From Alphaproteobacteria bacterium (lineage in GTDB: Bacteria > Pseudomonadota > Alphaproteobacteria > Sphingomonadales > SMXR01): DNA of 6,768 bases. The notes under the pieces were generated by a model. That model was not told where the DNA came from, searched no databases, and was given only the letters and a program-made list of their open reading frames with translations. The stretch covers positions 1 through 6,768 of the forward strand of contig SMXR01000008.1 of NCBI GenBank assembly GCA_004356215.1. Direction: 5' to 3'. This document shows positions 1 through 5,743 of the stretch, piece after piece. The first letter of the stretch is position 1. Each line of letters begins with the position of its first letter. Both the position numbers and the translations under genes were made by a program.

Positions 1-1
1 A

Positions 2-442
2 GGCATTATATATGCTGAAATTATGTTTTCCCTGTGGGAAAATGATTTTGAAGGTGCCCTGGCTGCGGTTCCGGAAGGTACGCCTTTTACCAGCTATTTC
101 AAATATAGAGTTTTGCTTATGGCGGGGTTTGAAAAGGAAAGCGCTGAACTTCGGGAAGAATTAAGGGAAAGTCTGGCTGGGAGTGATGATCCCGGTCTTG
201 CCTTTTTTGGCTATTCTGTTTTAGGGGAATTTGAAAAAACTGCTGAGACTTTGGACAGCATGAGTGGATTATCTACTTTGGTTCTGCGGGAAATTATGTA
301 CATGATAAGCCCTGAAGTGGACCCCACCTTTCGCCAGTTCGAAACGGATTTTAGTCCCATTTTGCTGTTCCGCCCGGACATTGTAAAAGGCTACAATGAT
401 ATAGGCATCGACATCCTCAAGGAAACCGGGCTGGATGAATAA
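2..442 (+). CDS. C-terminal part of a probable TPR-array protein (5' end outside window)
   Basis: The reading frame is open from the first codon of the window (position 2) to TAA at 440-442, with no stop upstream of the first internal ATG at 23. It is therefore most likely the 3' end of a longer gene rather than a 139-residue protein. The visible 146 residues are mostly predicted helix, with alternating small and bulky residues (for example FTSYFKYRVLLMAGFEKES near the start). That is compatible with the degenerate helical end of a TPR protein, but no canonical TPR can be scored by eye. The next gene starts inside this one (ATGAATAA, 8-nt overlap), implying one operon and translational coupling. 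Membership of the same TolB-N/TPR family is inferred from this position in the array. The C-terminus itself is not visibly similar to that of the downstream paralogue. It could be an unrelated first gene of the operon. Confidence 0.75.
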   Translation, partial: GIIYAEIMFSLWENDFEGALAAVPEGTPFTSYFKYRVLLMAGFEKESAELREELRESLAGSDDPGLAFFGYSVLGEFEKTAETLDSMSGLSTLVLREIMYMISPEVDPTFRQFETDFSPILLFRPDIVKGYNDIGIDILKETGLDE

Positions 443-2165
443 TTTTTTCAATGAACTGAAACGCAGAAATGTCGTCCGGGTGGCGATTGCTTATCTGGTG
501 GTGGGCTGGGTAATTCTGCAGTTTGTTGATGTTATTGCCGACCCGATGAGCCTGCCCGAGTGGTTCCAGAAAGTGACCATCGTTTTCCTGGCGATTGGTT
601 TTCCCATTGCTCTGATTTTCAGCTGGGCCTATGAGGTGACCCCGGAAGGTGTCAAAAAAACCGCCGAGGTCGATAAATCCAGTTCCATTACCCACGGCAC
701 CGGACAGAAAATTAACAAGCTGATTATTGGCGCTCTGGTTTTGGCGGTCGGATTTTTGCTGGTGGATAAGTTTTATCTTAGCTCAGAAAAAGGGGTCGTA
801 GAGAAAGCCCGCGCCGGGCAGGTCACGATTGCGGTTCTGCCCTTTTCCGATTTATCCCCCGAGGGCGACCAGGAATATTTTGGCGATGGCATTGCCGAGG
901 AACTTTTAAATGTTCTGTTCAAGGTGGATGATATTTCTGTCGCCTCCAGAACCTCCTCCTTTGCTTTTAAGGGGCAGTCACTTTCAATCCCCGAAATAGC
1001 GAACCAACTTGGGGTCAATTATATTCTTGAGGGCAGCGTCAGAAAATCAAACAACCGGGTCAGGATTACAGCCCAATTAATCGATGTGAAATCTGACCGG
1101 CATATGTGGTCCGAGACCTATAACCGCGAACTCGACGATATCTTTGAGATTCAAGATGAAATTGCTGTGGCTATCGGTGAGGCCTTAAGCTTCACCTTTG
1201 GCAAGACCGTTGCTTCGACCAATAATGTTGAAGCCTATGACCTTTACCTGCTCGGGGTTTACAACTGGAACAAACGCACCGCCGAAGGTTTAACAAAAGC
1301 CCTTGAAACCTTTGAGGCGGCGATTAAAATCGACCCTAACTTTGCCAAAGCCTGGGCCGGATTGGCCAATACCTATCTGGTCATTTCCGAATATTCTGAT
1401 TTCGATCCGGAAATTAGCCAAAGGGAAGCCAGAAGGGCCGCCCAAAAAGCCATAGAGCTGAATCCCGAAAGTGCCGAGGCCAGAACCGCTTATGCGTTTA
1501 CTTTATTAGGTAACTATTCCCGCGCGGAAGAGGAATTCAAACGCGCCATTTCCTTGAACCCGAAATATCCAACCGCCCACCATTGGTATGGCATCTTCCT
1601 GACGGAAGCCGAGCGGCTTGATGAAGGCATGGCGGAACTTCAGATCGCCCATGAACTGGACCCGGCTTCGCTCCCCATTCAGAATATGATGAGTATTAAT
1701 TTGATGTTGCAAGGCCGATACGAGGACGCACTTGCAGAAAATCTGGAAATTTTGGTGCGGGCCCCGGATTACAGAAACGCTCTTTGGGCTATGTTTGCAT
1801 ACAATGCCTTTTTGGGTAGGGCATGGGAAGGCATGCCATACCTTGAGCAGTTTTTTATCGGCATTGGGGAAGACCCAGATTTGGCAACCCGGTTTGTGGA
1901 AGCACTCGAGAACCCAACGCAAAGGGAAGAATTCCTTAAAGGTTTTTATGAGGTTCTGGCCCGAACCGACCAAGCTGGAAAGCAAGGTCAGTTTACAAAT
2001 TACATTCAACTTGTCTTACTGCTTGGGCTGTTGGAGGACAAGGATAGAGTTTTGGCCAATATTCGCGATGGGTGCAGCCCACGCTGGTTTTTCAGAGCTC
2101 CGGCGTTTGACTTTTTAAAGGGTGAACCGGATTACGAAGCGTGTGTGGCGGGGAACGGCGAATGA
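435..2165 (+). CDS. Membrane-anchored TolB-N-like / tetratricopeptide repeat protein
   Basis: This is a complete 576-residue protein. Residues 1-15 are a basic amphipathic leader (FFNELKRRNVVR). Three hydrophobic segments follow at about 15-35, 45-66 and 95-113. A TolB N-terminal-like (FlgO-like) domain spans about 130-250, with the hallmarks IAVLPF (132-137), DGIAEELL (151-158), SRTSSFAFKG (171-180), LEGSVR (198-203) and IQDEIA (239-244). A TPR region spans about 265-470, with clear repeats around 285-318, 333-360, 362-390 and 426-450. This architecture is known from conserved proteins often annotated as TPR or adenylate-cyclase-like, but no cyclase catalytic domain is present here. The biochemical role is unknown; a membrane-tethered protein-protein interaction scaffold is an inference. 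The ATG at 435 is supported by conservation of MNNFF/MNDFF at the starts of the two downstream paralogues and by AAGGA-like bases about 10 nt upstream. The start overlaps the preceding gene by 8 nt, and the stop overlaps the next paralogue by 4 nt (ATGA). Confidence 0.93.
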   Translation: MNNFFNELKRRNVVRVAIAYLVVGWVILQFVDVIADPMSLPEWFQKVTIVFLAIGFPIALIFSWAYEVTPEGVKKTAEVDKSSSITHGTGQKINKLIIGALVLAVGFLLVDKFYLSSEKGVVEKARAGQVTIAVLPFSDLSPEGDQEYFGDGIAEELLNVLFKVDDISVASRTSSFAFKGQSLSIPEIANQLGVNYILEGSVRKSNNRVRITAQLIDVKSDRHMWSETYNRELDDIFEIQDEIAVAIGEALSFTFGKTVASTNNVEAYDLYLLGVYNWNKRTAEGLTKALETFEAAIKIDPNFAKAWAGLANTYLVISEYSDFDPEISQREARRAAQKAIELNPESAEARTAYAFTLLGNYSRAEEEFKRAISLNPKYPTAHHWYGIFLTEAERLDEGMAELQIAHELDPASLPIQNMMSINLMLQGRYEDALAENLEILVRAPDYRNALWAMFAYNAFLGRAWEGMPYLEQFFIGIGEDPDLATRFVEALENPTQREEFLKGFYEVLARTDQAGKQGQFTNYIQLVLLLGLLEDKDRVLANIRDGCSPRWFFRAPAFDFLKGEPDYEACVAGNGE

Positions 2166-2221
2166 ATGATTTTTTTAAAGAACTGAAACGGCGGAACGTG
2201 GTGCGGGCATGCAAGATTTAG
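2162..2221 (+). pseudogene. Truncated N-terminus of a third TolB-N/TPR paralogue
   Basis: ATG at 2162 overlaps the TGA of the upstream gene (ATGA) and opens a frame whose first 15 residues, MNDFFKELKRRNVVR, match 13 of 15 residues of the complete upstream paralogue. The match ends abruptly after the CGG codon at 2204-2206, where the family continues with V-A-x-A-Y. Here it reads A-C-K-I and then TAG at 2219-2221. No remainder of this gene (transmembrane segments, TolB-N domain or TPRs) follows. The likely breakpoint is therefore about 2207. The missing part must have been deleted or moved. It is not rejoined at 6247, because the copy there carries its own, different first codons. A 19-residue product could be translated by coupling, but this is very probably a relic. 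Confidence 0.88.
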
Positions 2222-2243
2222 ACGATTAGGATACACTCGTAGA

Positions 2244-2267
2244 GTCCGCTTATGACCCAAAGCAATC
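2244..2267. repeat. 24-nt dispersed palindrome, copy 1 (right arm degenerate)
   Basis: The left arm is GTCCGCT, the core is TATGACCCAAA and the right arm is GCAATC, where the other copies have GCGGAC. The TGACCCAAAGC core is shared with copy 4 at 6100. I recall similar GTCCGCT/ACCCAAAGCGGAC sequences as abundant intergenic repeats in alphaproteobacterial genomes. That is a memory, not a search. Confidence 0.6.
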
Positions 2268-2280
2268 TCTTTTGAGATTG
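2263..2280. repeat. Perfect 7-bp hairpin overlapping palindrome copy 1
   Basis: CAATCTC at 2263-2269 and GAGATTG at 2274-2280 are exact reverse complements around a TTTT loop. The hairpin begins inside the degenerate right arm of the 24-nt repeat. No U-tract follows, so it is not a typical intrinsic terminator, although it lies just 3' of the truncated paralogue. Confidence 0.5.
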
Positions 2281-2330
2281 ACCTTACAGCCGGTATTGGC
2301 GTCAGGAAAAGCGGTTGGACGATCGCGCTA

Positions 2331-2370
2331 ACACCCCGCGTTGCAATAAAAACAGGGTTGAGGGCGAAAA
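2331..2370 (+). repeat. Diverged dispersed repeat block, copy A
   Basis: This block begins ACACCC, continues through a GC-rich variable part, and then has GCA-ATA-AAAACAGGGTTGAGGGC. It aligns with small gaps to 5148-5182, which has GCAAAAACAGGATTGAAGGC after ACACCC and a G-run. Both copies lie downstream of a 24-nt GTCCGCT palindrome in the same orientation, suggesting that palindrome and block are parts of one larger, eroded repeat unit. Confidence 0.45.
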
Positions 2371-2384
2371 CCAGCACTGCACGG

Positions 2385-2413
2385 TTGGGAACGTCGGCCG
2401 GATGGTGTATAAT
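2385..2413 (+). promoter_or_regulatory. Probable sigma-70-type promoter of the 81-residue protein gene
   Basis: A -35-like TTGGGA at 2385-2390 lies 17 bp from a perfect TATAAT at 2408-2413. The gene start at 2470 is 56 bp further downstream, giving a leader of about 50 nt. Spacing and the -10 are ideal, and the -35 is moderate (four of six). It is placed by consensus only. Confidence 0.55.
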
Positions 2414-2469
2414 ATCGCCATGCGGGTTTCAGGCGAAATCTGCCAGCGATTGATAGGGAGAGCACGGTA

Positions 2470-2715
2470 ATGAGCAAAGCCAGGGCACGGGAGCGGAAAA
2501 AGGCCAGATTGGCGAAGCGCCAAGCGGCGGCGGTGGCCCCTCGTGAGGTGCATGATTCAGGCGACGATCCGACTCCCGCCGATCTGATCGAGGACAAGTC
2601 TCACCCCGGAAAGTTCGACGCAAAGTCGCCCCCCGGCGGCGGCATGAAGAACACCGGCGGCAAGAATATCCCCAACCTGGCCGCTTCCACCCGCGGCTCC
2701 GCAAGATCGAGATAA
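2470..2715 (+). CDS. Small basic conserved hypothetical protein
   Basis: This is an 81-residue protein. Residues 1-20 are dominated by Arg, Lys and Ala (MSKARARERKKARLAKRQ). An acidic linker follows (about 27-43), then KFDAKSPPGGGMKNTGGKN (48-66) and a basic tail, RGSARSR (75-81). I recall small alphaproteobacterial proteins of this shape, with an MSK-R/A-rich start, a central G-K/R-FDP-like patch and a closing R-G-S/A-ARSR, all of unknown function. The composition suggests nucleic-acid or ribosome association, which is inference only. There is no signal peptide or membrane segment. The ATG start has GGGAG 9 nt upstream (2456-2460) and a good promoter at 2385-2413. The gene converges on the symporter, with only 30 nt between stop codons and no clear terminator between them. 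It is a monocistronic unit. Confidence 0.75.
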   Translation: MSKARARERKKARLAKRQAAAVAPREVHDSGDDPTPADLIEDKSHPGKFDAKSPPGGGMKNTGGKNIPNLAASTRGSARSR

Positions 2716-2745
2716 GGGGTGGGCTGAGCGATCAAATGCAATGAA

Positions 2746-3984
2746 CTAGGAGTCCCCGATTTTTTTGACGCCTTGCCAGCGCGAAACTACGCAGGCGGTT
2801 GTCATTATTCCAAGAATGTTGGCCCCGGTACGCGGCATATCGAGAAGCGGATCAATGCCCACCAGGAGAGCAAATCCGGCGGCGGTCATACTTGGGTCCA
2901 TGCCTGACGAACCCAGGGCAGCCACCAACGCCAGCAGTGAGCCGCGCGGACCGAAGACGGATTTGCCAGCTATGTAAAGCGTTATGAAGATCGCCATTAA
3001 TCCCCCGTCAGACACGTCAGTATTTGTTGCCTGGAGCAGGAACGCCCCGGCGACGCCGATAAAAATGGCACTCCCAGCCAGGTTGAATGAACCGGTAAAC
3101 AAGGCGAACGAGGCTATCGTCCGCGGCAGCCCCATCTCTGTCAGGTTCTTGAGCGCTATCGGCCATGCGGCGTTGCTTGTGGTCGTAGAGAAAGCGATAA
3201 GGAAAGGTTCTCGCACCGCCACCAGGAACGAGCGAATTGGGACCCGGGCGAGCCACAGCAGGCCGGGGATCACTAAGAGGACCATTACCCCCAGACCGAA
3301 ATAAGTGGCGGCGACGAGACGCACGAAGCTCTCGCCGACCGAGAGGCCATGTTCACCAACGACCGCAGCCATTGCCCCGGCAACGCCGATCGGAGCCGCG
3401 TACATCGCCAGATTGGTGAGCTTGAACATAACCTCGAGTAGTGAACGGCAAAAGTTAAGCACCGGAGTTCCCTTATTCCCGGCCAAATTGACTGCCAGGC
3501 CGAACATTAGGGAAAACACTACGATCTGAATGATGTTGTTGCGCGCCATCGCGTCAATCACGCTAAAGGGGACGAAACGGAGCCAGATTGGCTCGCTCAC
3601 CACAGCAACGGCCGCTTTAGCGCCTTCGCCAAGGCTGATGCCTGCCCCGGGTTGGATCCAGTCCCCAAGAAAGAGACCAAAGCCCAGCATCACCGCTGTG
3701 AAGATGATGGCGAAGCCCATTGTCTGCCAGGCTACCGACCCGGCCGACCGCAACGGACCACCGCCGGCCAGCGCGACCACCAGCGCCGAGAAAATCAGCG
3801 GCGCCACCAACATCAACATCAGACGGATAAAGATCGTTGCCAAGGGCTGGAGCGAAATCCCGACCTCCGGCCATATCGCGCCTATAACCGCGCCGACCAC
3901 CAAGCCGGCGAGAATCCAGACAGTGTGGCTCTTCCAAATCACAGACGGCGAACTCCCGCTTGAATGTCGGTCTCTGAATGTCAC
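2746..3984 (-). CDS. DAACS-family dicarboxylate/amino acid:cation symporter
   Basis: This 412-residue inner-membrane protein has the repeated hydrophobic segments and re-entrant-loop motifs of the GltPh/GltP/DctA family, whose members import glutamate, aspartate or C4-dicarboxylates. Visible motifs are FIRLMLMLVAPLIFSALV (52-69), the HP1 serine/threonine motif STTTSNAAWP (266-275), SFNLAGSAIF (299-308), and a TM8 motif with D378, D382, R385, T386 and N389. In GltPh numbering D382 and R385 correspond to D394 and R397, which bind the amino group and side chain of the substrate, so acidic-substrate binding looks preserved. However, the D312 equivalent is A303 and the D405 equivalent is I393; both are cation-site carboxylates in GltPh. 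Length is typical. The GTG at 3982-3984 lacks a clear RBS. GTG at 3940-3942 (residue 15), with GGGAG 10 nt upstream, is a credible alternative start that keeps TM1. The exact substrate is not predictable. Confidence 0.92.
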   Translation of the reverse strand: MTFRDRHSSGSSPSVIWKSHTVWILAGLVVGAVIGAIWPEVGISLQPLATIFIRLMLMLVAPLIFSALVVALAGGGPLRSAGSVAWQTMGFAIIFTAVMLGFGLFLGDWIQPGAGISLGEGAKAAVAVVSEPIWLRFVPFSVIDAMARNNIIQIVVFSLMFGLAVNLAGNKGTPVLNFCRSLLEVMFKLTNLAMYAAPIGVAGAMAAVVGEHGLSVGESFVRLVAATYFGLGVMVLLVIPGLLWLARVPIRSFLVAVREPFLIAFSTTTSNAAWPIALKNLTEMGLPRTIASFALFTGSFNLAGSAIFIGVAGAFLLQATNTDVSDGGLMAIFITLYIAGKSVFGPRGSLLALVAALGSSGMDPSMTAAGFALLVGIDPLLDMPRTGANILGIMTTACVVSRWQGVKKIGDS

Positions 3985-4166
3985 TATAGTAGAGCAAACA
4001 GCCCAAAGGCAAACATATGTGTGTTTCCGTATGTCCGCCCCGGGCCCACTGGCGCAAGCTGGTCAAATACAATCACGCAGCCGGGGTGCAATCGGGCCGG
4101 ACGATGATGTTGGCCGGCGCGCGGGCAGATCCGTCAGCTCAAAAGCAGCCTGTCCTCCGTCCATCA

Positions 4167-4190
4167 GTCCGCTTGTGGCTAATGGCGGAC
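4167..4190. repeat. 24-nt dispersed palindrome, copy 2
   Basis: GTCCGC and GCGGAC are exact inverted arms at the two ends of 24 nt. The interior contains GTGGCTAAT and resembles copy 3 (TAATGGCTATT) more than the ACCCAAA-type cores of copies 1 and 4. It lies in the non-coding stretch between the symporter and lipoprotein genes. Confidence 0.6.
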
Positions 4191-4374
4191 ATTGTACTGT
4201 CGAAAGATCAAGTCGGGATACGGGGTGTGGAAGCCCGATTGAAATAATTCCTCCTGTCCATTATACTGTTCCGCGCAACCATGGGGGAGGTATGGGACTG
4301 TTCCAGTATAGAAGAGGAACGTATTTAAGAAGGGTGCAGCGATGCTTGACTAACAATCTTATCGGGAGGTGCAG

Positions 4375-4407
4375 ATGATAAGAGCAGCAATAGGTGGCTG
4401 GCACTAA
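4375..4407 (+). other. Ten-codon ORF behind a strong SD; possible gene relic or leader peptide
   Basis: GGGAGG at 4364-4369 sits 5 nt before ATG at 4375, an excellent ribosome binding site, yet the frame ends after ten codons (MIRAAIGGWH, TAA at 4405-4407). In another frame from 4383 the sequence reads SSNRWLALTAATG and stays open to about 4503. This resembles the start of a membrane transporter after a one-base frameshift. It may be the broken 5' end of a lost gene, a leader peptide for the lipoprotein gene, or chance. Confidence 0.2.
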
Positions 4408-4501
4408 CCGCGGCAACAGGTTCTCCATCGGCAATAGTTAGGTTATTATTCAGACGTTGGTATAAATCGCAAGATGGCAACAGACCTGGGAGAGGAGTCT
4501 C

Positions 4502-5014
4502 ATGAAGATATATAAGCTTGTAGGTCGGCGAACAGCTCAGGTCTTCCTTGTCGCTGTGTTTTCTGTCCTTTTGGGAACCAGCTGCTCAGGTGGAGATGAA
4601 CGTACGTTGTCCACTACCGATATTGACGCCATCATGGCCGCCGACTACGCATTCGCTACCGCATGGCTCGAGAACGACCAGAGCAAGATTATGGCCATCC
4701 TGACCCCTGACGCGGTGATAATCCCCTCAGGGCAGTCCCCCATCGAAGGCGCCGCGGCAATACAGGAGACTTGGTGGCCCGCGGACTCAGTGCCTACGCT
4801 GGTCACTGAGTTCAAGGTGGATCAAAGGGAAAGTGGCGGATCCGGGGATGTCGGGTTTGTCCGCGGCTCCTATTCGCTAGCGTTCGAGGTTGAGGGCACC
4901 ACATTCACATATACTGGAGAGTACCTATGTCTGCTTCGACGGGGTCCAGATGGTTCCTGGCGGATATCTCACCGCATGTGGGGCGGGAGGGATCGTCCAC
5001 AGCAAACAGAGTGA
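4502..5014 (+). CDS. Lipoprotein with SnoaL/DUF4440-like (NTF2-fold) domain
   Basis: This is a 170-residue protein. It has a basic n-region (KLVGRR), a hydrophobic core (about 11-24) and a lipobox-like LGTS-C ending at C28, indicating export and lipid anchoring. G at -3 is less usual but permitted. The mature part is an NTF2-superfamily domain of the DUF4440/SnoaL-like type: an N-terminal helix with ADYAFATAWLENDQSKIMAI (47-66), the typical LTPDAVIIPSG strand-turn (67-77), GAAAIQETWW (83-92), and a terminal sheet ending in GEYLCLLRR-PDGSWRISHRMW (139-160). Such proteins include small-molecule-binding and enzymatic members, so no reaction can be assigned. AGGAG at 4493-4497, 4 nt before ATG, supports the start. 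It stands alone: upstream is a non-coding stretch and downstream is a palindromic repeat at 5115. Whether the anchor is in the outer or inner membrane is not certain. Confidence 0.85.
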   Translation: MKIYKLVGRRTAQVFLVAVFSVLLGTSCSGGDERTLSTTDIDAIMAADYAFATAWLENDQSKIMAILTPDAVIIPSGQSPIEGAAAIQETWWPADSVPTLVTEFKVDQRESGGSGDVGFVRGSYSLAFEVEGTTFTYTGEYLCLLRRGPDGSWRISHRMWGGRDRPQQTE

Positions 5015-5114
5015 CTTCAGGCGTCCAGGCCCGGGAGCAGCAGCTATCTTGATCTCGACAATCCGAACGGCATTTTAATCATCGTCTTCAAAGGGGATAA
5101 CTAATTTAAGTAGC

Positions 5115-5138
5115 GTCCGCTAATGGCTATTAGCGGAC
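5115..5138. repeat. 24-nt dispersed palindrome, copy 3 (perfect 10-bp arms)
   Basis: GTCCGCTAAT and ATTAGCGGAC are exact reverse complements around a GGCT loop, the most perfect of the four copies. It lies about 100 nt downstream of the lipoprotein stop, so it could form a hairpin at the mRNA 3' end. The following TTTCC is too short for a classical terminator. Confidence 0.7.
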
Positions 5139-5147
5139 TCTTTCCAA

Positions 5148-5182
5148 ACACCCGGGGGGGGCAAAAACAGGATTGAAGGCAA
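5148..5182 (+). repeat. Diverged dispersed repeat block, copy B, with G8 run
   Basis: ACACCC is followed by eight consecutive G residues (5154-5161), then CAAAAACAGGATTGAAGGC. It aligns to 2331-2370 with a few small gaps. As with copy A, it follows a GTCCGCT palindrome, here with only 9 nt between them. The G-run is a likely site of sequencing or replication slippage. Confidence 0.45.
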
Positions 5183-5233
5183 TACGCGCTAAACTATGTA
5201 AAACCTGACAGGCTAAAAAATCACCAATGAAAC

Positions 5234-5263
5234 AAAAAAGGGCGGCTAAAAGCCACCCTTTTT
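5234..5263 (-). terminator. Intrinsic terminator of the cold-shock gene
   Basis: Read on the minus strand, an A-run leads into GGGTGGCT, a TTT loop, AGCCGCCC and then a run of six T. The one mismatch on the plus strand becomes a G-U wobble in minus-strand RNA, so the stem pairs fully only in that direction. It lies 24 nt beyond the csp stop codon. The flanking A-run could also give weak termination from the plus side. Confidence 0.85.
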
Positions 5264-5287
5264 CAAAACCAAAATTCGGTCTTTAAA

Positions 5288-5497
5288 TTATTCGGCAACC
5301 TTCAGCTGAGCAGCTGAGGAGCGCCCGCGGTCGTCTTCTTCCATCTCGTAAGAGACTTTCTGGCCTTCATCAAGACCAGTAAGACCCGAGTTCTGGACAG
5401 CTGAGATGTGTACAAACACGTCCTTGCCGCCGTCTTCGGGTTCGATGAAGCCAAAACCTTTGGTGGGGTTAAACCACTTTACGGTACCATTTGCCAT
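5288..5497 (-). CDS. cspA: CspA-family cold-shock protein
   Basis: This 69-residue single cold-shock domain protein is the standard length for the family. It binds single-stranded RNA and DNA in the cytoplasm and melts secondary structure, acting as an RNA chaperone and antiterminator. RNP1 is KGFGFI (13-18) and RNP2 is VFVHI (27-31). The aromatic and basic surface residues W8, F15, F17, F28 and H30 are present, preceded by the usual MANGTVKWFN start. ATG at 5495-5497 has AGGA 8 nt upstream. The frame stays open to a TTG at 5587, but that 30-residue extension has no family counterpart and is rejected. The acidic C-terminal half (EGQKVSYEMEEDDRGR) is normal. The long upstream gap fits the long structured leaders known for csp genes. 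The symbol is a family label; a paralogue name cannot be decided here. Confidence 0.95.
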   Translation of the reverse strand: MANGTVKWFNPTKGFGFIEPEDGGKDVFVHISAVQNSGLTGLDEGQKVSYEMEEDDRGRSSAAQLKVAE

Positions 5498-5684
5498 TTT
5501 ATGTATCCTTTCGCGCGAGAGTAGAAGTGGAGCCGGGAAAAAATCGCGCGAAATCCAATTCAGAGCAGTCGCAGAGTTGTTGTTCAAACCCTAAGGCTGA
5601 GCGGCATATCTTCAAGGCCGTCATGGCCCCTCGGAAACCCAGCCAAGGGCGCAAAACCGCTTCATTTACGGTCGTTGCGAGACT

Positions 5685-5721
5685 CAGGTAGTGTACCTGT
5701 CCCTTGAAGTCAAGTGACTTC
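5685..5721 (-). promoter_or_regulatory. Candidate csp promoter/operator with two adjacent palindromes
   Basis: CAGGTA-GTG-TACCTG (5685-5699) and GAAGTCA-AG-TGACTTC (5706-5721) are both exact inverted repeats, 6 nt apart. On the minus strand the second contains a -35-like TTGACT (5708-5713), and 17 bp further is TACCTG (5685-5690) as a weak -10. Transcription from here would give the cold-shock gene a leader of about 180 nt. The dyads look like regulator sites, but no regulator gene is nearby. Confidence 0.35.
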
Positions 5722-5743
5722 GGCGGGAAATCGCCAGGTGCTC

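Larger units (their letters stand above)
3985..4501. other. Long intergenic stretch with no convincing gene
   Basis: This region separates the divergently read symporter (minus) and lipoprotein (plus) genes, so both promoters should lie here. Open frames exist but their translations look non-coding, and several run through the 24-nt repeat at 4167. On the plus strand, a TATAAA at 4461-4466 with a weak TTAGGT 17 bp upstream (4438-4443) is a tentative promoter for the lipoprotein gene. On the minus strand, TATAAT at 4260-4265 (reading down) lacks a good -35. Also present are a TATACTG/CAGTATA inverted pair (4262-4268 and 4304-4310), a repeated ACTGTTCC (4265-4272 and 4297-4304), and a strong SD with a ten-codon frame at 4375. 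None is conclusive. Confidence 0.5.

Noticed and set aside
1506..2009. 167-codon minus-strand frame within the complete TPR gene
   Set aside because: Antisense shadow of a well-supported plus-strand gene, with cysteine/histidine-rich non-family composition.
2132..2377. 81-codon minus-strand frame across the array/foreign junction
   Set aside because: It overlaps the end of a real gene and the truncated leader in antisense, and includes repeat sequence. Its peptide looks like translated intergenic DNA.
4017..4247. 76-codon plus-strand frame between symporter and lipoprotein
   Set aside because: It spans the 24-nt palindrome at 4167, has no SD, and its translation shows no domain-like pattern.
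3530..4378. Long plus-strand open frame (282 codons) opposite the symporter
   Set aside because: Most of it is the antisense shadow of a clearly real DAACS gene. The remainder past 3985 runs through the 24-nt repeat and has non-protein-like composition.
5498..5587. 30-residue N-terminal extension of the cold-shock protein from TTG at 5587
   Set aside because: CspA proteins begin at MANGTVKW. The internal ATG at 5497 has a good AGGA at 8 nt, and the extension resembles no family member.
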